36,139 bases of DNA from positions 1 through 36,139 of the forward strand of contig JAGCPW010000066.1 in NCBI GenBank assembly GCA_017965495.1. Direction: 5' to 3'. Origin of the DNA: Eubacterium sp. (GTDB taxonomy: Bacteria > Bacillota > Clostridia > Lachnospirales > Lachnospiraceae). Position 1 is the stretch's first letter. Every line of letters starts with the position of its first letter. Of the stretch, positions 8,130-15,672 are shown one piece after another. A program made the position numbers and the translations under genes. The notes under the pieces were generated by a model that was not told where the DNA came from, ran no database searches, and worked only from the letters and a program-made list of their open reading frames with translations.

Positions 8130-9563
8130 TTATTTTTTAAAATAAATTTTAAATTCGCTTCCTTTACCTTCCTCGCTTATAACTCTAATGTTTGCGTTAT
8201 GCATCTCAACAATCTTTTTAACCATTGATAATCCAAGACCGTATCCGTATGCCATTCTCTTACTATGAGTTCTAGATGTGTCTTCTCTAAAGAATCTATC
8301 AAATATCTTGTCGACATTTTTCTCGTCTATTCCAATTCCGTTGTCTTTAACAGAAAGAATAACATTGTCTTTATTATCTTTAAGCGAAACCCAAATGTTT
8401 CCGCCATCATTTCCATACTTGTATGCATTATCAATCAAGTTTTGAAGCATACGTGTAAGAAGCACTTTGTGGCCACTGATAGTAATGTCTGGATCTACAT
8501 CATATTCTAGTGTGATATCTTTTAACTTGATTAATTTCATATCCTGACACAATGATGAAACTAAATCAGACAAATCAACTGGCATCATCTGATACTCATC
8601 AGCACGCTGCTCTAGTCTTGTATAGTCAAGTAAAGTATCAATTAGTGTGTTCATTCTGCCACCTTGTCGCTCTATTACTTCTATAGCAGATTTATACTCT
8701 TCAGCACTTCTGTCTTTCTCTAGAGTGAGTTCAGTCTGTGCCATAATGACTGACATAGGTGTTCTAAGCTCATGTGATGCATCAGAAATAAATCTCTTCT
8801 CAGACTCAAATGAGTCATCAAGTCTAGAAATCATCTCATTAAAATCATCTGCCAAGTCATAAATCTCACCAGATCCATTTCCTATGTCAATTCTCTTCTT
8901 AAGATCTGAACCTTGAGAAATGCTAGATGCTGCTTCTTCCATTTTATTAACTGGCTTGAGCAATTTTCTAGAAATTAATAATCCAAAGACAATTGCCAAA
9001 ATGATTATAATAGGTAAAAACATAGCCGCTACTTTTGTAATGCTAGCAAGCTGATTCATCTCATTGGTTAGAGGAACCATACCCCTCATCCAAACACCGT
9101 TTAGTTTTTTACCAATTAGCTTTCTATCGTAAATATAGTACGGGGTTTTATTAATGTTTTGTTTATAAACCCTAGACACAGAAAATGATGGAACAAAATC
9201 TATCTCTTTATCCTTCGTCAAAGGATTCTTTCCATATAGAATGTTTCCATCTTTATCATATAGACCTATCTGAACGTCTTTCATTTCCTCTAGGAAATAT
9301 CTATCAATTATCAAGTAGCCTTTTTTATATTCAACCGCAATATCTTTTGTGATCTTGTTTAGCTTTTTGTTTTTCTTTTTAGCAAATTTTATTTTGTCCG
9401 CGTTCGATTCCACAGCACCCATAAGGTACTGGCTAGTGTTAGCCTCTAGTACATTTTGAGACACTACTCTTATAAGTAGGAACGTCAAAATCGCAACTAT
9501 TATCATTGCAATAGAAAAGGTCAATGTAATATTAAATTTTACTGAACGTTTCCTTCTCTTCAT
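8130..9563 (-). CDS. Sensor histidine kinase
   Basis: 477 residues. Membrane helix 1 lies at about 11-33, then an extracytoplasmic sensor of about 140 residues rich in Lys, membrane helix 2 at 179-198 and a HAMP segment at about 198-250. A HisKA domain follows, with phospho-acceptor H264 in SDASHELRTPMSV. The HATPase domain shows an N box (LIDNAYKYG), DNGIGI and a G box (YGYGLGLSMVKKIV). It autophosphorylates and passes phosphate to the regulator encoded just upstream; the start ATG overlaps that gene's stop by one base (TAATG). The stimulus is unknown. The location beside surface-protein genes and the large external domain suggest envelope or extracellular sensing. Confidence 0.93.
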   Translation of the reverse strand: MKRRKRSVKFNITLTFSIAMIIVAILTFLLIRVVSQNVLEANTSQYLMGAVESNADKIKFAKKKNKKLNKITKDIAVEYKKGYLIIDRYFLEEMKDVQIGLYDKDGNILYGKNPLTKDKEIDFVPSFSVSRVYKQNINKTPYYIYDRKLIGKKLNGVWMRGMVPLTNEMNQLASITKVAAMFLPIIIILAIVFGLLISRKLLKPVNKMEEAASSISQGSDLKKRIDIGNGSGEIYDLADDFNEMISRLDDSFESEKRFISDASHELRTPMSVIMAQTELTLEKDRSAEEYKSAIEVIERQGGRMNTLIDTLLDYTRLEQRADEYQMMPVDLSDLVSSLCQDMKLIKLKDITLEYDVDPDITISGHKVLLTRMLQNLIDNAYKYGNDGGNIWVSLKDNKDNVILSVKDNGIGIDEKNVDKIFDRFFREDTSRTHSKRMAYGYGLGLSMVKKIVEMHNANIRVISEEGKGSEFKIYFKK

Positions 9564-10237
9564 TACTTTCCTTCTTTTATAACATATCCACTTCCTCTAA
9601 CTGTGTGGATTAGTTTTACATCAAAGTCTCCATCTATTTTTTTGCGAAGGTAGCTAACATATACATCTACCACATTAGTTCCACCTTCGTAGTCATAATT
9701 CCAAATATGGTTTTCAATCTTCTCTCTTGAGATAACGATATCCTTGTTGTGAAGCAAGTATTCTAGTAGTTGGTATTCTTTGGCGGAGAGTTCTATTTCT
9801 TTGCCGCCTCTTGTCACTTTATGTGAAGATAAATCCATCTCCAAATCCGCAATACCAATCACATTTTTAGTCTCGCCAAATGCATTACGAGTAAGTGCCC
9901 TAACTCTTGCAGACAACTCGTCCAAAGAAAATGGCTTAACCAAGTAATCGTTAGCACCGCTATCCAAACCTTGAACTCTATCATCAATAGAGTCTCTAGC
10001 AGTCAAAAATAAAACAGGTACTCTGCTACCTTTGTTTCGGATGTGCTCTAATACAGCGTAACCATCTTTCACTGGCATCATAATGTCTAAAACCACCACA
10101 TCATATTCTGCCATGTCAAAGCAGTCAATCGCTTCCTCGCCATCAAAACAAGTATCAACAACGTACCCGTCTGATTCCAATTTAGTCTTTACTATTGTGT
10201 TTAAATCTTCTTCGTCTTCAGCAAATAGAATTCTCAT
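9563..10237 (-). CDS. OmpR/PhoB-family response regulator
   Basis: 224 residues. The receiver domain (about 1-115) has the acidic pocket (AEDEED), phospho-acceptor D51 in VVVLDIMMP, the switch Thr in LFLTARD, and the conserved Lys in YLVKPFSLDEL. A winged-helix DNA-binding domain (about 128-222) ends in VDVYVSYLRKKID ... IHTVRGSGYVIKEG. A GGAGG box lies 6 bases before the ATG. It is the first gene of the two-gene signalling unit with the kinase. A tandem repeat 42 bases upstream of its start recurs upstream of the LRR gene beyond the kinase, which suggests autoregulation plus control of that surface gene. Confidence 0.95.
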   Translation of the reverse strand: MRILFAEDEEDLNTIVKTKLESDGYVVDTCFDGEEAIDCFDMAEYDVVVLDIMMPVKDGYAVLEHIRNKGSRVPVLFLTARDSIDDRVQGLDSGANDYLVKPFSLDELSARVRALTRNAFGETKNVIGIADLEMDLSSHKVTRGGKEIELSAKEYQLLEYLLHNKDIVISREKIENHIWNYDYEGGTNVVDVYVSYLRKKIDGDFDVKLIHTVRGSGYVIKEGK

Positions 10238-10279
10238 AACTTCCTCCGCTCAAATTTTATGTCTTCTATTATTAATCTG

Positions 10280-10301
10280 AAACATTAAAATAAGATTAGA
10301 A
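10280..10301 (-). promoter_or_regulatory. Tandem direct repeat upstream of the response-regulator gene
   Basis: On the minus strand TTCTAATCTTA is followed directly by TTTTAATGTTT: the half-site TTYTAATSTT twice at an 11-bp period. It starts right after the folA stop codon. It matches the element upstream of the LRR gene (8104-8125) at 20 of 22 bases. An AT-rich -10-like stretch (ATTAATAATAG) follows. Best reading: the binding site of this regulator at its own promoter. Confidence 0.6.
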
Positions 10302-10790
10302 TTATTTTCTTTTATATGTTCTGAAAGTATAATCCATTCCTTCGTAGTTATACTTTTCACTCTCATCAGCAATATACCACTCATCCATCTCATCAAGATT
10401 TGGAATATAAGTATCTGCGTCAAACTCGTGATCAATATATGTGATGTAACATGTATCACAGTGTTCAAGCATCTGGCGATAAATACTTCCGCCGCCTATT
10501 ACAAAAACATCTTCGCTAGGATATTTGGCTGCTTCTTTTAGGAAATCATCCATAGTGTAAACTACAGTAGCTCCATCCACCAAATAATCAGTTTCTAGCG
10601 CCAAGACAATATTTGTTCTATTCTTAAGTGGCTTAGCACCTGGGAAACTCTCCAAAGTATTTTTTCCCATAATTACAACTTTGCCCATAGTCTTTTCCTT
10701 GAAGTATTCCATATCTTCAGGAATAGATATTAGCAAATCGTTATTAGCACCAATCGCCCAATTTTTATCTACTGCTACAATTAAATTCAT
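10302..10790 (-). CDS. folA: Dihydrofolate reductase
   Basis: Reduces dihydrofolate to tetrahydrofolate with NADPH, recycling the folate oxidised by ThyA. The 162-residue protein begins MNLIVAVDKNWAIGANNDLL, has the substrate-binding acidic region ISIPEDMEYFKEKT, the cofactor motif VVIMGKNTLESFP and the glycine-rich VFVIGGGSIYRQML. The length is typical for bacterial enzymes. The start lies 8 bases after the thyA stop, so thyA and folA are one unit, a functional pair common in bacteria. Nothing suggests a resistance-type plasmid variant. Confidence 0.96.
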   Translation of the reverse strand: MNLIVAVDKNWAIGANNDLLISIPEDMEYFKEKTMGKVVIMGKNTLESFPGAKPLKNRTNIVLALETDYLVDGATVVYTMDDFLKEAAKYPSEDVFVIGGGSIYRQMLEHCDTCYITYIDHEFDADTYIPNLDEMDEWYIADESEKYNYEGMDYTFRTYKRK

Positions 10791-10798
10791 TTTATCTC

Positions 10799-11644
10799 CT
10801 ATACTGCCACAGGGAACTTAATCTGTGGTCCAGTTTCATAATCAATTAATTTTAAATCATCCGGTGTAAAATCATAGAAGTCTTTAATCTCTGGATTAAT
10901 CCAAAGCTTTGGAGCCGGATGTTGTTCTCTAGTGATTAACTCTTCAATAAGTGGCACATGCTTGTCATAAATATGAGCATCTGCTATCACATGAACAAAC
11001 TCTCCCACTTCCATATCATTAACCTGCGCAAACATATGAATAAGTGCTGCATACTGGCAAACATTCCAGTTGTTAGCTGCTAACACATCTTGTGAACGCT
11101 GATTTAAAATACCATTTAAAACTAACTTGCCTGTCTCTTCGTTTTTATTAACATTAAAAGTCATACTGTATGCGCAAGGATAAAGATTCATCTCATTTAA
11201 ATCCTGATGCACATAAATGTTAGTCATAATTCTACGGCTGTATGGATTGTTCTTAAGATCATAAAGAACACGGTCTACTTGATCCATATCACCCTCTTTA
11301 TATTTGTGCTTAACACTCATCTGATATCCATAAGCTTTTCCGATACTTCCATCTTCATCAGCCCATGCATCCCAGATATGAGAACTAAGTTCATTTACAT
11401 TGTTAGATTTCTTCTGCCAAATCCAAAGAACTTCATCCACACAACTCTTAAAACCTGTCTTTCTAAGTGTTAATGCAGGAAACTCTTTCTTTAAATCGTA
11501 TCTATTAACTACACCAAACTTCTTAATAGTGTATGCAGAAGAACCGTCCTCCCATTTAGGACGCACTTTTTCACCTTTGGTATCAGTTCCATTCTCTAGA
11601 ATGTCTTTGCACATATCTACAAAAACTTGATCTGCGTAACTCAT
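10799..11644 (-). CDS. thyA: Thymidylate synthase (ThyA type)
   Basis: Methylates dUMP to dTMP using methylene-tetrahydrofolate. 281 residues. The catalytic Cys lies in LYPCAYSMTFNV, where E. coli-type enzymes have PCH; the following His is Ala here. NQRSQDVLAANNWN supplies the dUMP-binding Arg, Ser, Asp and Asn. The C-terminus ends PVAV as in other thymidylate synthases. From memory, the B. subtilis/phage phi3T-type ThyA also lacks the His and has a very similar tail (LWINPE.KDFYDF), so this is a clade feature rather than damage. The ribosome binding site TAGGAG overlaps the end of the upstream Fe-S gene, so it is cotranscribed with it. Confidence 0.94.
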   Translation of the reverse strand: MSYADQVFVDMCKDILENGTDTKGEKVRPKWEDGSSAYTIKKFGVVNRYDLKKEFPALTLRKTGFKSCVDEVLWIWQKKSNNVNELSSHIWDAWADEDGSIGKAYGYQMSVKHKYKEGDMDQVDRVLYDLKNNPYSRRIMTNIYVHQDLNEMNLYPCAYSMTFNVNKNEETGKLVLNGILNQRSQDVLAANNWNVCQYAALIHMFAQVNDMEVGEFVHVIADAHIYDKHVPLIEELITREQHPAPKLWINPEIKDFYDFTPDDLKLIDYETGPQIKFPVAV

Positions 11645-11652
11645 ATTTTCTC

Positions 11653-12585
11653 CTATTTTAAGAATCCGTTTATAATTTGTTCTTCAGCCTCTTGTTCCGT
11701 AAGACCTAGAGTCATCAACTTAATTAATTGCTCTCCAGCAATTTTTCCGATAGCTGCCTCGTGCACTAACGCTGCATCCACATTGTTAGCCTCAAGCGCT
11801 GGCACCGCCAAAACTCTCGCTTTATCCATTATAATAGAATCGCACTCAGTGTGTCCACTACATTTGCCGTTTCCATCTATTCTTAGGTCTAGTTTTTGGA
11901 ATGATTCATCTCTAGCGACAGATCTAGATACAATATCTGCACTAGAATCATCTCCATTTAGCTTAACATCGTAGCCACTTAGCGCATTTTGTTTGCCGTG
12001 TGTCATAAGGCGCTCTCGAACAATCATCTTTGCGCCATCTTTGAGTTCTGCCACAGTTTTTCTGTCTGTATCATCCACACCTTTTATCTGTACCATTTCC
12101 ATTTCAATAGTACTGTTTTCTTCAGCATACACTTCAGTTACAGGATTGAGGATTCTTTTTCCTTCTCCATCTCCTGAGCCATAATGCTTTTCAACATATT
12201 TAACTTTAGAATTCTTTCCGACAAAGAATCTGTGAATTCCATCGTGCTCAGAATCCTTTGGTCCACAGTTATCAATTCCACATCCAGCCACAATTACTAC
12301 ATCGCAATCATCGCCCACGTAAAAGTCATTGTAAACCTTTTCTTTAATTCCGCTTTCGTTCATAACAACTGGAATATGAACACTTTCATTCTTAGTTCCC
12401 GCTTTAATCTTTATATCAATTCCATCTTTATCATCTTTAGGAACAATCTCAATATTGGCACTAGATTGCCTTGCGATAGCCTTTGAGTTGGAACGAATGT
12501 TATATGCGCCTTCTGGCACACTGTGAAGATCAGCCACCTCAGTAAGGAGTCTCTTTTGTATTTCATCTAATTTAATACTAGCCAT
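11653..12585 (-). CDS. sufB: Minimal SUF-type Fe-S scaffold protein (SufB/SufD family; SmsB)
   Basis: Scaffold partner of the SufC-type ATPase in Fe-S cluster assembly. 310 residues, shorter than E. coli SufB (about 495) and of the single-copy archaeal/clostridial type. The C-terminal half has the beta-helix core with GKCSGHTECDSIIMDKARVLAVPALEANN and the ending AAIGKIAGEQLIKLMTLGLTEQEAEEQIINGF, typical of the family. An upstream ATG at 12639 would overlap sufC by more than 50 bases. The ATG at 12585 has GGAG 9 bases upstream and follows the sufC stop by one base, so it is preferred. No sufD, sufS or sufU is adjacent, matching the SMS (SmsC-SmsB) minimal system. thyA follows after 8 bases. 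Confidence 0.9.
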   Translation of the reverse strand: MASIKLDEIQKRLLTEVADLHSVPEGAYNIRSNSKAIARQSSANIEIVPKDDKDGIDIKIKAGTKNESVHIPVVMNESGIKEKVYNDFYVGDDCDVVIVAGCGIDNCGPKDSEHDGIHRFFVGKNSKVKYVEKHYGSGDGEGKRILNPVTEVYAEENSTIEMEMVQIKGVDDTDRKTVAELKDGAKMIVRERLMTHGKQNALSGYDVKLNGDDSSADIVSRSVARDESFQKLDLRIDGNGKCSGHTECDSIIMDKARVLAVPALEANNVDAALVHEAAIGKIAGEQLIKLMTLGLTEQEAEEQIINGFLK

Positions 12586-12586
12586 A

Positions 12587-13333
12587 CTACTCATCTCCTT
12601 TCTCTGGGTCTGCTTTGTCGCACTGTTTAGCAGGCGCATTTACTCCAACAAGAGTTGGGAGTACTTCTTCCTTTGTGCCTCTTGCTGTAATCTCGCCATC
12701 TGCTAATACAATAACTTCGTCCGCTATATTTAGAATTCTCTCCTGGTGAGAAATAATAACAATCGAACTATCCTTAATGTCTCTTCTCATCTTTTCAAAA
12801 ACTTTAATCAAACTATTAAAGCTCCAAAGATCGATTCCAGCCTCTGGCTCGTCAAAAACAGAGAGTTCAGATTTCTTGGCAAGAACTGTTGCTATCTCAA
12901 TTCTTTTTAACTCTCCACCAGAAAGACTAGCGTTAACTTCTCTATTAATATAATCTCTAGCACAAAGTCCTACTGCCGATAGATACTTACACGCAGAGTC
13001 TAGAGAAATCTGCTTACCAGTAGCAAGTTTAATCAAATCAAAAACTTGTATACCTTTAAAGCGCACTGGCTGCTGAAGCGCATAACCAATACCCTTATTC
13101 GCTCTATCTGTAATAGACATATCCGTTATATCTTCACCATCCAAAAGAATCTGTCCCGATGTAGGTTTCTTTATACCTGCAATCAACTTTGCAAGCGTAG
13201 ATTTTCCGCCACCATTAGGACCAGTGATAACAATCAATTTATCATCTGGAATAGTTAGACTTATGTCTTTAATTATTTCTTTTTCGCCTAGTTCATCATT
13301 CACTTCGAATGACACATTTTTTAGTTCTAACAT
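12587..13333 (-). CDS. sufC: SufC-type Fe-S assembly ATPase (SmsC)
   Basis: Soluble ABC ATPase that drives cluster assembly on the SufB-type scaffold. 248 residues with Walker A GPNGGGKSTLAK, Q-loop ALQQPVRFKG, signature ASLSGGELKRIEIATVL, Walker B LSVFDEPEAGIDLWSF and switch His in IISHQERIL. The DEPEAGIDLWSF form distinguishes SufC from transport ATPases. It is the first gene of sufC-sufB-thyA-folA. Upstream there is an extended -10 (TGTTAGAAT) and an ACCTAAT motif that also occurs in the iscS/Rrf2 intergenic region. Confidence 0.95.
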   Translation of the reverse strand: MLELKNVSFEVNDELGEKEIIKDISLTIPDDKLIVITGPNGGGKSTLAKLIAGIKKPTSGQILLDGEDITDMSITDRANKGIGYALQQPVRFKGIQVFDLIKLATGKQISLDSACKYLSAVGLCARDYINREVNASLSGGELKRIEIATVLAKKSELSVFDEPEAGIDLWSFNSLIKVFEKMRRDIKDSSIVIISHQERILNIADEVIVLADGEITARGTKEEVLPTLVGVNAPAKQCDKADPEKGDE

Positions 13334-13363
13334 CTTAATGCCTTTCTCAAATTCACTTTACAT

Positions 13364-13384
13364 ATTCTAACATATATTAGGTAG
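13364..13384 (-). promoter_or_regulatory. sufC promoter with possible Rrf2-type half-site
   Basis: On the minus strand TG-T-TAGAAT (-10 at 13369-13364) forms an extended -10 with no good -35. Just upstream is ACCTAAT (13382-13376), and CTAA-TATATG-TTAG forms an imperfect dyad across the spacer. ACCTA motifs also mark both sides of the iscS/Rrf2 intergenic region, so control by the same regulator is possible. Evidence is short motifs only. Confidence 0.35.
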
Positions 13385-13393
13385 TTTATCACT

Positions 13394-13429
13394 AAAAAAG
13401 GACTGATTACTATAAAGTAATCAGCCCTT
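13394..13429 (-). terminator. ldh intrinsic terminator
   Basis: On the minus strand AAGGGCTGATTACT pairs with AGTAATCAGTCCTT (one G-T pair) around a 4-base loop, followed by T residues. It separates ldh from the sufC promoter. Confidence 0.9.
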
Positions 13430-13441
13430 ATATTCAACATT

Positions 13442-14389
13442 CTATAGTGCGTCATCTATCACTTCTTTAAGTGTTTTAGCAGACTCTTGCAAAGCCTCCA
13501 CTTCCTTCTTGGATAGTTCATATGGAACTGTGCATTCCACACCTTCTCTACCCACAATAGCTGGCATACTTAGTGCCACATCACTTATTCCATAGTTATT
13601 GTGTTGAATACTTGAGATAGGAAGTATTGACTTTTCATCTCTTACTATAGCCTCGCAAATACGTTTAACTGACATTGCTATACCATAGTATGTGGCACCC
13701 TTCTTTTCAATAATCTCATAAGCACTATTTTTAACTTCTTCAGCTATTCTCTCCATAGATTTAGCATGCTCGAAGTGTCCTCTCATCTCACAAAAATCAT
13801 TTACTGGAATACCTGACACGTTAGCACTGCTCCAAGCAGCAATCTCACTGTCACCATGCTCGCCTATAATAAATGCATGGACCGCTCTGCTGTCCACCTG
13901 CAAATGCTCACCCAGCAAATATTTAAATCTAGCAGTATCTAAAACTGTGCCCGAGCCAAAGACTCTGTTCTCCGGAAATCCACTAATCTTAGCAGCTGCA
14001 TAAGTAAGTATATCTACTGGATTAGCTACAATAAGTAATATTCCATCTTTGTTGTACTCTGTAATAGATGGAATAACTGATTTAAATATTCCCACATTCT
14101 TTTTGACTAGGTCTAATCTAGTCTCGCCTGGCTTTTGTCCAGCACCAGCAGTTACCACTACTATAGCGGCATCTGCTATATCTTTGTATTCTCCTGCATA
14201 TATTTTAGTTGGTCTAGCAAAAGGCGCACCGTGACTTATATCTAGCGCTTCACCTTCTGCTTTTTCCTTATTGGCATCTATCAAAACAATCTCGGAGAAC
14301 AATCCACTTTCTAGCAAAGCAAATGCTGAAGCAGATCCCACAAATCCGCATCCAATAATTGCAACTTTTCTGTCATTGATTTTTTTCAT
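13442..14389 (-). CDS. ldh: L-lactate dehydrogenase
   Basis: Reduces pyruvate to L-lactate with NADH, regenerating NAD in fermentation. 315 residues. Rossmann motif GCGFVGSASA; Q85 in GAGQKPGETR is the residue that favours lactate over malate; R154 in DTARFKYLLG and catalytic H178 in IIGEHGDSE are present. The upstream gene stop directly abuts its ATG (TAAATG), so it is cotranscribed with the HD hydrolase gene. The fructose-1,6-bisphosphate site cannot be judged confidently by eye. Confidence 0.96.
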   Translation of the reverse strand: MKKINDRKVAIIGCGFVGSASAFALLESGLFSEIVLIDANKEKAEGEALDISHGAPFARPTKIYAGEYKDIADAAIVVVTAGAGQKPGETRLDLVKKNVGIFKSVIPSITEYNKDGILLIVANPVDILTYAAAKISGFPENRVFGSGTVLDTARFKYLLGEHLQVDSRAVHAFIIGEHGDSEIAAWSSANVSGIPVNDFCEMRGHFEHAKSMERIAEEVKNSAYEIIEKKGATYYGIAMSVKRICEAIVRDEKSILPISSIQHNNYGISDVALSMPAIVGREGVECTVPYELSKKEVEALQESAKTLKEVIDDAL

Positions 14390-14995
14390 TTATTTGTCCT
14401 CCTTAAATTTTAGATTTCCTTTTTCAAGGTTTTTATTCAGAATCTTCTCTGTAATCTCCCAAAGTTTTTCTGAACCTAGTGCATTCATTCTTTGTCTTGC
14501 AAAAACGTGATCTGCGTCAGTCCCATCTATCTTCCAGTCCATTCCTTCATTGCTGTTATTCAAAATGAGCGGTTGTAGATTATCCATAGTGTGAGCAAAC
14601 TTAGATTCCGCTGTCTCATATGCTTCAAACTCATCAAAGATTGCTACTAGTTCTTCTTTTTGATCCTCCGGCAAAAGAGAATAAATTCTTTCCTTCGCTT
14701 TATCTTCTCGTTCTTTCTGAGTCTTTAGTCCCTCGTCATCATATGCGTATGTATCACCAGCATCTATCTCTACAATGTCGTGGATTAGACACATAATCAT
14801 AACTTTTGCTATGTCAATTTCTTCATTAGAATACTCTTTTAAAAGATACGCCATAATAGCCATATGCCAAGCGTGCTCTGCATCGTTTTCATTTCTGCCT
14901 TCGCCCGACAAATGAGTATGACGAAAAATCTCTTTTTCCTTATCAATCTCAAGAGAAAAATCTAATTGTTTCTTAAGTCTATCGTCCATCTTCAT
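14390..14995 (-). CDS. HD-domain hydrolase, YfbR-like nucleotidase
   Basis: 201 residues. The HD signature is H41 in DAEHAWHMAIMAYLL and H72-D73 in CLIHDIVEIDAGD, followed later by MDNLQPLILNN, a pattern of the HD_3/YfbR group. E. coli YfbR is a 5'-deoxynucleotidase, so a nucleotide or related phosphomonoester is a reasonable substrate guess, not a demonstrated one. The ribosome binding site GGAAAGG precedes the ATG. It is first in a two-gene unit with ldh; the metabolic reason for the pairing is not obvious. Confidence 0.85.
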   Translation of the reverse strand: MKMDDRLKKQLDFSLEIDKEKEIFRHTHLSGEGRNENDAEHAWHMAIMAYLLKEYSNEEIDIAKVMIMCLIHDIVEIDAGDTYAYDDEGLKTQKEREDKAKERIYSLLPEDQKEELVAIFDEFEAYETAESKFAHTMDNLQPLILNNSNEGMDWKIDGTDADHVFARQRMNALGSEKLWEITEKILNKNLEKGNLKFKEDK

Positions 14996-15033
14996 TAAAC
15001 CTTTCCGTACATTCGCTAATATTAGTATATTAA

Positions 15034-15067
15034 AAAAAGAGGGTTTCTACAACGGAAACCCTCTTTT
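15034..15067 (-). terminator. Terminator of the lipoprotein unit
   Basis: AAAAAGAGGGTTTC pairs with GAAACCCTCTTTTT around a short loop (TACAACG on the plus strand), with T runs on both strands. It lies just after the lipoprotein stop at 15081. Confidence 0.93.
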
Positions 15068-15080
15068 TAAATATTAGATA

Positions 15081-15623
15081 TTATCCAACTCTGTAGTAAA
15101 CTACAGGTGAATCTGTAATATCATATAGAGTTAAAACATCACCTTTTAGTTTATACTTCTGAGTCATATCAGGTTGACCTTTATAAGTGATTGTAATCTT
15201 ATTACCTTTAGTTTTCCATGTTAGTTTCTGAATCTGTCCTGCTATATTGTATTCGCCTGTACCGTCTTTCTTAAATGTGTACTGAGCAGGAATCTTATAA
15301 TCCTTTTGATTATAGCCCCATACTCCAGCGATACCACTACCATGGACTGTTGGTTTCTTAGGCGCTTTTTTACTAAACGCTTTTGAAGCATCTTCTATTG
15401 CCTTTTCACCGCTGCTCCATTCTTTTGAAGCTTTTTGTACCTCTGTCTCTACGGCTTTGGAAATATCCTCTACATTTTTCTGAACTTCAGTAGCTAATTC
15501 ATTCACTTTTGAAATTGCTTCTTTCTCTGGATCTTTCTTTTTTTCTTTCTCGCCACATCCAACTAGTAATCCACATGAAGCAATGAGTGTAATAACTAAT
15601 ACTAAACTTACTATTTTTTTCAT
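15081..15623 (-). CDS. Lipoprotein with C-terminal DUF5640-like beta domain
   Basis: 180 residues. A lipobox ends at C23 (LLVGC), so the protein is predicted to be lipid-anchored on the outer face of the membrane. Residues 30-90 are charged and helical (KVNELATEVQKNVEDISKAV), probably a coiled-coil stalk. Residues 97-180 form a small beta-rich domain (GVWGYNQKDYKIPAQYTFKKDGTGEY ... LTWKTKGNKITITYKG) of the DUF5640/lipocalin-like kind common in clostridial lipoproteins. Function unknown. It lies 49 bases downstream of a serine hydrolase gene and ends in its own terminator, so the two may be cotranscribed. An AAAGGAG box supports the start. Confidence 0.8.
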   Translation of the reverse strand: MKKIVSLVLVITLIASCGLLVGCGEKEKKKDPEKEAISKVNELATEVQKNVEDISKAVETEVQKASKEWSSGEKAIEDASKAFSKKAPKKPTVHGSGIAGVWGYNQKDYKIPAQYTFKKDGTGEYNIAGQIQKLTWKTKGNKITITYKGQPDMTQKYKLKGDVLTLYDITDSPVVYYRVG

Positions 15624-15672
15624 ATTATTCTCCTTTCATAATAAAACCTTTTATAATAAATATTCCAAATTA

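Noticed and set aside
10250-10468. Small reverse-strand frame overlapping the end of folA
   Set aside because: It lies in another frame of folA and its upstream region, has no ribosome binding site and no recognisable sequence.
10799-11644. Damaged thymidylate synthase because the PCH His is Ala
   Set aside because: From memory, B. subtilis/phi3T-type enzymes also lack this His and share the C-terminal segment, so it is a clade trait.
11653-12639. ATG at 12639 as the sufB start
   Set aside because: It would overlap sufC by more than 50 bases with no ribosome binding site; 12585 has one and abuts the sufC stop.
15624-15672. Separate promoter for the lipoprotein gene (TTGGAA with TTTATT)
   Set aside because: The -10 match is poor and the start would fall on the ribosome binding site; cotranscription with the hydrolase gene is simpler.
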